Assembly (NCBI GenBank): GCA_032173965.1
Contig: CM063313.1
Location: forward strand, 1,121,805 to 1,185,804
Reading direction: 5' to 3'
Source of the DNA: Sitta carolinensis
Taxonomy: Eukaryota > Chordata > Aves > Passeriformes > Sittidae
DNA length: 64,000 nucleotides
Shown: in pieces, positions 1 to 10,900 of the stretch
How the letters are laid out: the number at the start of each line of letters is the position of its first letter
Numbering within the stretch: position 1 is the stretch's first letter
The notes under the pieces: model-generated
What the model was told of the DNA's origin: nothing
What the model saw: the letters and a program-made list of their open reading frames with translations, nothing else
Databases searched by the model: none
Position numbers and translations under genes: made by a program

Positions 1-558
1 ATTCCTTCACTCCTGCAGGGAAAGGGGTCTCCTGCTTTGCCTCTGCCTGGCAACGCTGTCTGCTGACTGTGCTGCTGTCAGGAAATGGTGAGGAAGCCAC
101 GTCTACCATAAAAAATGAATTAGGAGATGTCTCTTATTACAAACATTGCTGACAATGTGGCAGGCTAGAAATTCTCCCGCCATTACACAATACTAGGAAA
201 TTTGGAGTTTAACTGCAATTAAGTCAGACTGACATTGTCATCCCCTTTTGCAGAAAGACAGCATTTGTACAAAGAAAATGCCCTGGGTGATCTCACACAG
301 ACAAAAGAGGCAACAAGGAGATTCCAGGAATGATGATGGAAGAGGTTTCGAGGTGCAGGGAAAAGGGTCTCTTTTACCAACACAGCTGGCTCAACTTCAA
401 AGCTTATTTGTAGCAGCTCTCCTCCTATATTACCTAAGGAACAAACACAGGTTAGTAACCCATCAAATGTACACATCAACAACTCAAATACTAAACTACA
501 AACTGCTAAACTCACCATTAGCCAGTAGTGTGCATTCACAGCTCAGAAAGCTAAATGA
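1..558. other. Upstream flank of RAD23B, no gene seen
   Basis: Mixed-composition unique-looking DNA. The open frames across it are short and in conflicting phases, and none shows a recognisable domain or a plausible exon with both splice sites. I see no repeat family here until the CR1 fragment that begins at about 559. Confidence 0.6.
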
Positions 559-1096
559 ATTCTGGGCTGCATCCAAAATAGCATGGGCAGCAGGTCAAAG
601 GAGGCAATTCTTCCTCTCTTCTCTCCTGTGACCCTTGTCTGCAGTGCTGCATCCAGCTCTGAGGTTCTCAATGTGAGCAGGACTTGGAATTGCTGGAGCA
701 AGTCCAGAGTGGGCCACCAAGTTCATTAGGACCACCTTCCCTATGAAGTCAGGTTGAGAAAATTGGGGCTGTTCACCCTGGAGAAGGTTCCAATATCTGA
801 AGGAGCCTACAGGCAAGCCAGAGAGGGACAATTTATTGGGAATTGTAGTGATAGGAAAAGGAGAGGTAGGCACAAACTGAAAGGGGGAAGATTTAGGTTG
901 GATATAGGGAAGAAATTCTTTACTGTGAGGATGATGAGACACTGGAACAGGTTGCCTGGGGTGGTTGTGGATGGCCCAACCCTGGTGATATTCAAGGACA
1001 GCTTGGATAAAGCAACCTTGAGAAACCTGGTTTAGTGGGAGATGTCCCGACCCATGGCAGAGGGGTTGGGACTAGATGGTCTTTTATATTCTATGA
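559..1096 (+). mobile_element. CR1 LINE 3' end, 5'-truncated
   Basis: The block matches the well-known 3' region of avian CR1 from memory. It starts with the 'ctgggctgcatccaaaa' stretch, then 'tgctgcatccagctctg', then 'agattta' and 'gaagaaattctttactgtgag', then 'gacactggaacaggttgcc'. It ends near the CR1 tail 'ttctatga' at 1089-1096. Short internal deletions are present around 787-795. The element is truncated at the 5' side like nearly all CR1 copies and encodes nothing intact. The open frames at 754-1035 and on the opposite strand are by-products of this repeat. Confidence 0.9.
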
Positions 1097-1202
1097 AATC
1101 AGCACTAGTGGAATTTAGTTGCTATAATCCTGTGAGTGTGTACTAACGAATTTGTGTAACAGCTTAAAAGTGGTGTGCCTGTGCCACTCATTTCAAGGAC
1201 AT

Positions 1203-1642
1203 TGAGTGGCTGGAGCGTGTCCAGAGAAGGGAACGGAGCTGGGGAAGGGGCTGGAGCCCCAGGAGGGGCTGAGGCAGCTGGGCAGGGGCTCAGCCTGGAG
1301 AGAAGGAGGCTCAGGGGGCCCTTCTGGCTCTGCACAGCTCCCTGACAGGAGGGGACAGCCGGGGGGTCAGGCTCTGCTCCCAGGGACAGGGACAGGAGGA
1401 GAGGAACAGCCTCAGGCCAGTCAGGGTCAGGGAAGGTTTGGATTGGACATCAGGAAGAATCTATTCACAGAAAGGGTGACTGGACATTTGGACACGATGC
1501 CCAGGGAGGCTGCAGAGTCACAGCCCCCGGAAGTGTTCAAACGACTGGACGCATCACTCAGTGCCACGGCCTCGCTGACACGAGGCCGTCCAGTCACAGG
1601 CCGCGCTGCATGACCTCACAGACCTTCCCCCCGCCATCGCTC
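1203..1642 (+). mobile_element. CR1 LINE 3' end, second subfamily, next to promoter
   Basis: This is a different CR1 type from the copy at 559-1096. Diagnostic stretches are 'ggctggagcgtgtccagag', 'gagagaaggaggctcaggg', 'ctctgcacagctccctgac', 'cagggacaggg', 'ttggacatcaggaagaat' and 'gaagtgttcaa'. A degraded 3' end ('gacctcacagacctt') reaches about 1642. The same type recurs at 59428-59763. It is GC-rich, retains many CpGs, and stops about 40 bp before the RAD23B CpG island becomes obvious. The long open frame at 1206-1613 is the repeat and not a gene. Confidence 0.85.
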
Positions 1643-1733
1643 CATATTCTCTTTCTCTCTCAGGGTCTCTATTTGTATTTCTGAGGCTCTGCCCGAGCCC
1701 CTCCTCTCGCTCTCCCCGCCCTCAGGCGCGCCC

Positions 1734-1743
1734 GCGCCTGCGC
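1734..1743 (+). promoter_or_regulatory. NRF1-like site
   Basis: The decamer GCGCCTGCGC matches the palindromic NRF1 core (GCGCNTGCGC type) inside the CpG island, 155 bp before the start codon. A match by eye only; GC-rich DNA can yield such words by chance, but a second copy follows 20 bp later. Confidence 0.5.
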
Positions 1744-1763
1744 GGTGCCGGGCGCCCCGGGCG

Positions 1764-1772
1764 GCGCATGCG
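1764..1772 (+). promoter_or_regulatory. NRF1-like site
   Basis: GCGCATGCG is the classic NRF1 core. It lies 126 bp before the ATG and about 21 bp from a second NRF1-like word. The pair suggests NRF1 input into RAD23B transcription, as is common for bidirectional or housekeeping CpG promoters. Confidence 0.55.
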
Positions 1773-1897
1773 TGTCCCGGCCTCCCGCCGAGCCCGACCC
1801 CGCCTCCCTCCTCCTCCTCCCTTTCCCGGCCTCTTCCCCGCCACCTCTTCCCGGGGAAGGGACGAGGGCGGCCGGAGCGCGGCACGTATCCGCCGCC

Positions 1898-1963
1898 ATG
1901 CAGATCACGCTGAAGACGCTGCAGCAGCAAACCTTCCGCATCGACATCGACCCCGAGGAGACG
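1898..1963 (+). CDS. RAD23B: RAD23B coding exon 1
   Basis: Encodes residues 1-22, the first beta-hairpin of the ubiquitin-like domain. The ATG follows GCCGCC, a strong Kozak context with G at -3, although +4 is C. The donor is ACG|gtgcgg, leaving phase 0, which is needed to join exon 2 (Val-Lys-Ala-Leu-Lys). Confidence 0.95.
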
Positions 1964-4900
1964 GTGCGGCCATTCCCGGGCTCCCTCCCCCGCCCGCGCC
2001 CCCCCGCCCGCAGGACGCGGCCGTGAAGAGGGATGCGGGGATCTGTGCCCTCGCTCCCGGGGAGAGGGAGGGACGGACCCCTCCGGTGGAAGCGGCCGGA
2101 GATTCATTGAGGGGCTGGGGCCGCGGGTGATGCGGTGTCCGCCCGGGACGATTTTGTGGGATTCGGGGCCCGAGGGGAGGGGGCGAACTCAGCCGGGGGT
2201 GATGAGGGACCCCTTTTCGGGATGCTGTTGGGTAAGAGTGACTTCCCATCGCCGAAGGAAAGGGGCTGCTGTGGCCAAACCTCCGGCGGAAGGACTTTTC
2301 CCCCCCTTGTTTTTGAGGAGAACGCCCCGGAGGTGGGAGGGGGAATATCTCTGAGGTGGAAAGGGGGAATATCCCGGGGAAATAGTCCAGGAGGTGGAAC
2401 GGGGAAATAGCCCGGGAAGTGGGAGGGAGAATAAATATCTCACGTAGTCCTGGGGAAGAGAGGAGCGCTATAGGAAACGAAAGTTTTTCCTTTCGGGCGG
2501 CGGGGTGCCGTGGGTTAGCAGTCCGTGGGGTACAGATTCGCTGCTGGTTTATAATGGGAGCGCTGGTAGAGGGGATATTGTGAGAGCATCTCTCTCCCGC
2601 CGTGGGGCTGGGGGTGCAGCGGAAGGAAAACGTGGTGGTCCTTCCCATGGATTCCCACAAGGGAAACGCTGGGAGAGTTGTGGGGCTTTTCTGCTGGGGC
2701 AGGAACGTGGTCTGGAGAGGGGCTGGTGTTTGCTTCCAGGTGCATCGCTGTGTGCCTGGGCAGGTGTGTCCTGTGGAGATGGGAGAGTGTATGGAGGGTT
2801 TATTGTTTGGCCTTACGGGGCGAACTGCAGTGATTAATCAGTCTGCACTTTGGAGGGAGCGAATGCAGGAGACACTCTGCTGACCTGGTGTTGGGGTGTG
2901 TGATGGTTTGATGGCAGCCTCCTTCCCCCTCCCCAGTGCCTTTGGATGTGTCTGATGATGCTGCAAGTGAGGAGGAGACATGTTTGACTTCCAGGTGAAT
3001 GTTTTCTTCTGGCACACGGGAGTCCTTTGGAAAATCCTTGGGGAAATGCAGCATTCTGAGATGGGAGGAAGAGTCTTAAGTGATCTGGCAAGGTTGGAAG
3101 TTGCCTTGTCACTTGCCTGAGCAGGATGGTTGGTCTGACATCCAAGTCCAGACACACTTGTGGCATTGGTTTGAAAGATCTGGGGAAGCTGGCTGCTTTC
3201 CTCTCCAGCAACCTTTCCTGTGACAGGAGGGCAGTGAAGGTCTAGAAAGTATGGAACGTTGTATCTGCTTTTATAAAGCCTGTTGGCTTACCCTCTTCCA
3301 TTTTAAGACAAAGGATGACAGTTGAAAGTTGGACTAAGAGCTCATTTGGGTTACTGTTTTGACTGAGGGACATGGCAAATGCCTAGGAGAAGCATGAGTC
3401 AGAAATCTTCAAATATTTAAAACATAAGTCTTTGCTGTTACTGAGAAAACTAATACTTTTTCTTCTTTTTCCCCTTGCTCTCTGCATTAAGTAAGGTCCT
3501 GGGAAGTAAATTGAAGGAGAGGACAGAAGGAATGTTGCCAGTCAAACCCTCTCCAGTTTATGAGACAGCAGAATGCAATGACTACAAGCTGGATTGTGGG
3601 AAATGAGACTGCACCCTCTGTTTATAAATGTAGCTGCTACAGTAGCTCAAAATAAAAATTCCTCATGAGCGTAACTTCAGTTTTTGGCCAGGAATGGGTG
3701 GTAAGACAGAGGAAATCTGGTAGAATTTGAGGAGAACTTTGTTTTAAAAAGAGCAGGATAAAGACTTGATCTCATTATTAGCTGTAGAGGTGAAAAATGT
3801 GTTTAAATTTCCATGGCACACGTTTTAGGAAATTACAAAGAAATAACTGTTGGAAATGTTAAAAATCATAGAACTTAGTAAAGAGAAGTTCAGCTTTGAA
3901 CCTTCAGTTACAAACTTGAGTCTTAAAATCAGAAAATACTTTGAAATGTGCTGTGTTGAGGAAGTGCCTCACAAGTGTGTGCTTTGGAGTTCTCAGATAT
4001 TTTGAAATACACAAATTTTAGCTCAGTGCACTGGTTTCTTAAATTAATTTCTTGAGACCTTGAAACATGTTTCATGGATTTTGGGAAATGTTACTTTTAG
4101 TCTTTGGACATGTGTGTGTTTCTCAGAGGTAGGCTTGTTTACTTGGATTTCTGCCCTATGCTGTTACAAGGCAAAAAATCATATAGTTGTGATATGGATA
4201 GGAAACCTGTTGCTCAGAAGTTGGGTTTTGGTTCTATAAAGTTGCTTTTGTTTTCCTTGTAATTTCTCCCCTCAGTCTCAGTACCAAATTAATTTGGAGA
4301 GGCTTGATGTTACTGTGCAGGGTAGCATTCTGACAAGATACAATGCTTGTAACTGAGAGCTGTTGTTGATAGGAGTATTTAAACCAACCTCCAGTGAAAA
4401 TTTGAAGCAACACACTTCCTAATAACTAATTAGCCTTGCTAGCTGGCTTTTTGCAGTTTTGCTAGTCTTTTTTTTCCCTACTAAATCACACAGTTGAGTT
4501 TTAAACTTGCCTTCAATTGTGTGACTCTAGTTTTGGTTTTGTTGTGTTTTAAAACATTGGCCAGCTGAGTATTTGAGTGAGTAAAAACTATGCTTGAAGC
4601 TATGTTGCTTGCCAGAGCACTGTGTGAAGGCTGTCATATACTCTGACTGACTAAAGAAGATGAAAAGATTTAGCTTCTGGCCCTGTTATTGTGAAAAGCC
4701 TGTTATCAAATGAAATTTTTGCAAGCCTGGCTGTTTTTCCTTAAGTTTTGTGATGTACTCATCAAGCTCCTCGCAGGGGTAGATTTACTCATTGTGGTCG
4801 TTCTGGTGTACCGAGTGGGGCCACTCAGGGTTTGAGCACTCAGATTTAACCAGGGTAAATGAAAGCATGTATCCATTTGCAAAAGCTGCTGCTTCTTTTC

Positions 4901-7900
4901 TTTGGCTCTCTGTGAGAAAGTAAATATGTTAAACATTGTGTTAGGAGCGAGTAATAAGCACTGTCTGACCCTGGTGCCGACCTGTGTAGCCACATTTCTT
5001 GTCTGGGGTGACAGTGCTGGCACTGTAGGCTTCTAAATGTAGCACTTCTGTTGTAGTTATCACTATGTAGTAATGAAACAGGATTTAAAAAATCTTCAAC
5101 AAACATTCTTAACTTTGAAAGTGAAATGCCAGGTGAAAGTTAATTCTCCCCTGTTTCGCTTTCAGCTCCCCCTACACTAAAAACCTGGTTGTCAGAATAC
5201 AGAGAAGTGCAAGGAATATTCAGGATATCAGCAGTCTTTTGGCTGCAGTCTCTGTGTCACATAATATGGGCTTTCACATTTCACTGTTCCACCACAGCAC
5301 TTGAACACTCAGGAAAAGCCAGCTTGTTTAACACCATGTCAGCAGAACACTTAGTTGTGGAAGTCTGAGCTTCTGCTGTGTTCTGGTGTGTCCTTAGTAT
5401 GTGTATACTTTATTGTTAAATGTGTTTATGGAGATTTCTGGATGCTAACGTTACTGTGTGAGAAGAATTAACTTTGTAGCAGTTCTGGAAGAATCAGAGA
5501 CTATTGCTGGGTGAAATGGTGATAGGTGACTCCAGGGCTTGTAACTTGTGAATGAGGATGAATTTACTGTTGACAGCCTTCTTCCTACATGTGTTTCAGT
5601 ACAGGTTAATCCTGCAGCAGTTGTGGGTAAGAGGATTCTTTTTGTATTTCCCTGTGAGTTTATCATTTTAGTGGTTAGAGAAAAAGTGCTCAGTTCAAAA
5701 TCCAGAAGTACCCTTCTAGTCTAATGTTTTTCTCTTTCGGGTCGTGGTATTTTTCTCTAATTGCTCTTTGGGTTGTACAATAGATATATTTCTCCTTTTC
5801 TGGAGGATTGGTTTGTTCTTGCCTCTCTTCAGGATTGTTTTATTATTGAGTATGTGTGTGTGCTTGCACAGGCAGAGGAGGTGTGAATTCAAAGGGATTC
5901 TACTTGTGCTTCTGGTTCGATACATGACTCTGCAAAATTGTAACTTCAGACATCACTAGAATAAGAGTAGCTGCATTTTTCCCCCAATTGTTTTCATACT
6001 TTCTTTACAGACTATAGCATTTTGGAGATATGGTCTGTTACAATTCATATTTGTTTAATTAATTCTCTAGGGGCTTTTTGCTACTGCTTTTCTTTGGTGG
6101 ATAGTCCTTTTCTATTTCCTGGTTAGAGTTAGGATTTTCAAGCAAGGAAGTGGTTCTGATTCTTGGCTGAAGAAGGCTAGGCTTTCACATGTTCAGGAAT
6201 ATTTTCCTGAAATTCTAGTGAGTGTTTTAAATATAATTTCCAAGGAACTTTGGGCAGGATCACACATTTAAAAAAAGTAAAAAAGGAAAGGATAAGATAG
6301 CATAAATTACTTAATACAACTTAAATTATTTTATTCATATTGGAATATGTTTTTACATGTTACCCATTTTTCAAAAGCCATGGCTCTGCCAATAATTTTT
6401 CACCTATTTTATTTAGAATGTTCTTACCCAGTTTAGCTGTCAGCAAAGAAAAGTTAGCTTTGTACTTTTAATAATTTGGCAGTATTATGTTTGGTATTTC
6501 TCAAAATCTAAACTTTCTTGGGCCACCATACCCAAGGTGGGCCAGTACTCTGAGAAGGAAAATATAGAGATTGTACACACTTAAGGTTGGTTCTATGCAT
6601 ATATTTAAGATCTATTTTGCAGGTATGACTGGAAAGCAAGGCTATCTGTCCTTGATATGGAAAACAACAGGCTGGAAAGTGTTCCCTTTGAAAGTTGGTG
6701 AAAGTGGAGAGTACATTTTAATTAAAAAGAACAGGAGCAGATGATCCTGCTACTGTCTGGAGTCACATTGCTCCCCTTGTGCATGAATGGCTGTGTTTAC
6801 TGACAAACCTTTTGAAAATATTTTAATTCATGAAACGCAGAAAAGGATATCTGTAGGTGTGAGATGGGGGGTGTAAGAAGGGTACAGCTGGCAATGCTTT
6901 CTCCCACCAAGGTTTATGTCTTTCGTCACAGTTCCACTTCACTGTGGGTGGAGTGGACTCAGTGAAACAAATCTCTCTTTATTTCACAGGACATGGTGAT
7001 GTTCAGCAGGTCTTACCTAGAGCCTGTAAGCATGGCTGTCCTCTGCGTGCTGCCCTGCAGGGAGCACCAAAGGAGTGGGAAAAGGAGAGAGAAGGGCTTG
7101 CTGTGGCTGTGAGCACAGAATATTGTCTACACACAGACTCTGGTTCTCCCTCTTTGTCTTTCCCTGTGTTTCTGTGTCAGAGGCACCCCTCTAACTGGTT
7201 GGTCAGCATACAGTGTTGGAAAGGGGTTTTTTAAATGTCTTTTTGGAATTGATTGAAATAGCTTCTTGTTTTTCTTCATACTCAAATAATTGTGTCACTT
7301 TTATACTTGTAAATCAGTTTGTGGGGACTATGCCTGTTGTAAAAATTGTACGCCCAAAGCTACAGAAGGACTTTTTGTGCTAATCAAAAAGACCATGCAA
7401 GAGTCACCACTCAGAATGTAAACTTTCTTCTTAAAACAAGCCATTGTGGCTTCAGAGGCAGGACTGTCCATCTTGCTACTTTTCTTCAAGCTGCAAATAG
7501 CTGAAAGCTCTTCTTTAAGTTGAAATTTGTGTTCCTGCATTAGTACAAAGCTGCGTGAATGTAGCTCTTTCAGTCACCTTTTTGTATCACAAAACTGGCA
7601 CCAGTGTCTTATCTTTCAGGCAGAGCTTGGATCAGTTTTGAAATGCAGGGCAGTAGTGTATGGAGGCCTGGAGGCCTGCTTTGAGATCAGAAATTATTTC
7701 TAATGATCCCTGGGCAGTGCATAACAACTACTAGACTTATAAATTTCACTTGTGTGTAAATGAGCTCAATTTTGTAGAGGAAATTAGAAAGGTAGAGGTA
7801 GTTGCAGAGAAAGTAAATGTCAGGGCTAAATTTGGATTTTTACCTTGACAATTCCAGACCGTTTTTCTTCAGAGAATGCTGCTTCAGAGAATTTCTTTGT

Positions 7901-10900
7901 AGGCAATCTTCAGCAACAGTAAATACAGCAAGTAAATAAAGGAGCTTGTGAATGCTTTATCCTGTCTGTTTTTAAATGCTGGAGTAATTCTAGATGCATT
8001 GTTTATTTGAGTAAAACTTTTTTTTTTTTTTTTTTCCCCCAGACGCTTACTAAGCTTGTAAACCTGACTGGATTCACAAGGCTCTTCCTCTCCTGTGGTT
8101 CTTCCCAGTTACTGTATCTGTTATACCTTTGAGGCCTGAAGTAGGGCAGTGATCTGTTCATGTAACCACCATGATTGCCTTCAGACTAAATATGAATGTC
8201 CTGGTTAGAAAGACAATATAAGAGAACACTAAATGGACTTTTGTGCCAGAAAAACCTGCTTTCATAATTTGTAGAAAGAAGTAGGTGGAACCAAATGTGT
8301 TCTTACCAGTAAAAGTACTGTAAAGCATTAACTTATGAGCTTAGTAGTTTCTCTGCCTGTTTTCAGTAGTAGGCACAATATTTGTCATTAATCAATTACT
8401 GATCATGGAGTTTGATGAAGGGTAGTAAAACCTGTTGCACTAGTCAGTTTGTTGCTTCATTAGCAGGTTTATTGTCTGATACAGCTGCATTGTCTTCTCC
8501 TGACTTTGAGCAGTGTCTGTATAGGAGTGTAATGTGGTAAAAATTTTTGCAAGGGCAGTGGGAGGAAAAAACTCAGGAATGTTAAGCCTAAATTCTAAAC
8601 AAGCTTTTAGACTATTATGCCCTCCCTTAGGAAGGAGGAAAAGAGCAAAGCCCTTTGGAGTGGAAGCTTTTGTCTTTGTCTAACTATGACTTTTACCAAA
8701 GTCTGCGAGAAATCTGTTAGCCTGCTACAAAAAAAGATTAAGAGTGGTAGAGAGTTATAAGGTAGATTAAAAGAAAACCTAACCAAACCCTCTGTGCAGC
8801 TTTTGTTCTCAAAGAGAAGCAGTTCAAGGTAGGTAGGTAGTGAGGAGCTTTCAGAATTGGTCTTGAGATCCATCTCTTCACAGTCCTTTAATTCATTTGT
8901 TAAGAATTTGAGTAGGAATCAGCAGAAGCCTAGTGACAAACACAAAGTTTAACATTAGTAGCTGGCTGCCTAATTGAGGGTCAGACTTTGGTAAATGGCT
9001 CTCAAATGAGCAGCATGGATTAATTGGAATCAGTTAATCATTAAAAGGTGAAGTCCTGAAGATCATAGATTCTGAAACATCCAGGGAGCTTAGTGATGCT
9101 ATTCTTCTTCAAGTGTGCTGGCCACTTGTTCCCAAGGGCAGTGAATTTCTGCTTTTGGAAAGAGGTGCCTGGAGCCTGTGGAAAACTGTGACTCTAACGT
9201 GAAAGGAAACTAAAGAGACCTGCTTAGCTTAGCTCACAAGTTTTGGTGAAATTGTGTAATGTTTTACACTGGCTAGTACCAAAGGATGTGGGAAGGCTAC
9301 TCATGCTTGAATTGTACCATCAGCATAAGAACAAATCAGTGTTAATAGTCTTTGAATTAACTTGAGCTGGAAACTGGAAAAATACTTCCAATATCAGAGT
9401 AAACTTTGTAGCAGCCTTGTGGTAGAAGTAGCAAGCAACCTTGTCTGTGGGTGCATCAGATTCCTGATGAAAATTGTGGTGTGGAAGATGGGTTTGTGGT
9501 TTAATGTCAGAAGAGATCCTTCCCTATTGTCCTTGAAAATCAGCCTTCTGATTTGTTTTAGTATAGTGGAATCAGTTCTCACGAATTGTAAGATAAACAA
9601 GAATCATGTTTGCATTCCTCTGTGAAAAGATATCACTTGATGGACTTCTCAAGTGACCAGTGGAGATGGAGAGGTGGTAACTTCTCTGTCCAATCTCTGA
9701 TCACTGTCCAGAAACTGATATATACAAGGTCAGCAATAAACGAGAGAGTTCCTTTCTTGTCTGCCTGAACACCTGTTGTGTGTGTTGCTGTGTGTTTCCA
9801 TCTACATCACAGTAACACTTCCCAGTTTTGTATTCAGTTTCTTCCAACATCTCAAGAAATTTAGCAATTTGTCTTACTTATGTAATTATACATTAAAACC
9901 AGTGAAAGTACACTGTTCACTTTTTCATTAGGATTTATGAAATTAATCTCTGAATAAACTGATGATTTTTGCCTCTTCTGTGTTAGTATTTATATGAGGT
10001 AGGAGAAATGAAAATTGGTGTGTGAGAGGGAAGGGGGAGAGGGTGTGATCAATGAGAGCTGCTTGCCTGGGTGGAACCCAGCATGCCCTGCTTGCTTAGC
10101 TGGCAAAAAATCGCTGCAAGGAACAACTGGGAAACTCAGCACTGGAGATTTCATGGAACCCATTTTTAGATGCCTGCCTGGGATAAAGTTGATGACTGTT
10201 ATTTCTTTGGAAGACCTCATTTTTTTGGTTAGGAGCTGATCAGCTGTAGCTCTTTATTAAACAGATTGCATGGCATATAGTCATGAGGACATTGTATTCA
10301 GTTTCTTAGGGAGAGTTTCGTGTCTAAATTCTTAGGCAACAGAAGAAAGTCGACTTGTAACTGTGCTGGTTCTGAATCTTTAGGGTAAAGTGTTTGTAGA
10401 TAAATTGATTCTCATTCTTAAAGGTATTGTCGTAAAGTACAGGCTCTGTTTATTGTGCTGTGAAATTTTATAAGGGCAGAGGAAAAATGGAATTTGGTGA
10501 GGGCTGAAATACATTTTGAACCCTAATCAGGTTGAATAAACCTAGGAAGCCTGAAGGTTTGTTTTATCAATCTGTATTTATGAGAAAAATAAATCATAAT
10601 CTATGGATTATTTCTCATTTTGATGGATCAATGTGCTGGGTATGCTTCCCAAAATTAATTTTCACTTAATAACCAAAGGTGGTGCTGAAGTCTGGGTTCT
10701 CAGCAAGCTAATTTGCTAGAGGCAAAGTTTAGGATGCTGCTTTTTTCAGCAGTTCAGTGTACCAGCAGCTGGAAGATGCAGCTGTCTTTTTTTTGAAAAG
10801 CATTGAGTGGGTTTCTCCCTCTCTTTTTTTTTTTTTAATTCTTCCTTGAAAATGGAATATATATAGTTTAAATTTAAATGAAGGTGGATCAGACTACTGT

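Larger units (their letters stand above)
1680..2140 (+). promoter_or_regulatory. RAD23B: RAD23B CpG-island promoter, 5' UTR and first exon
   Basis: A sharp rise in G+C and CpG density begins at about 1690 and fades after about 2140, spanning the start codon at 1898. No TATA box stands at a fixed distance from the start, which fits a housekeeping CpG-island promoter. Two NRF1-like cores (1734-1743 and 1764-1772) and a near-palindrome of CTTCCC/GGGAAG type (1847-1859) lie in the probable core promoter or 5' UTR. The transcription start cannot be fixed from sequence alone; it probably lies between 1700 and 1880. Confidence 0.75.

Noticed and set aside
754..1035. 93-residue open frame with basic character
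   Set aside because: It is the translated 3' end of a CR1 element; the same residues appear wherever this CR1 region is open.
1616..2107. 163-residue minus-strand open frame over the CpG island, suggesting a divergent gene
   Set aside because: Arg/Gly/Pro-rich translation typical of the reverse strand of a CpG island, overlapping RAD23B exon 1, with no domain.
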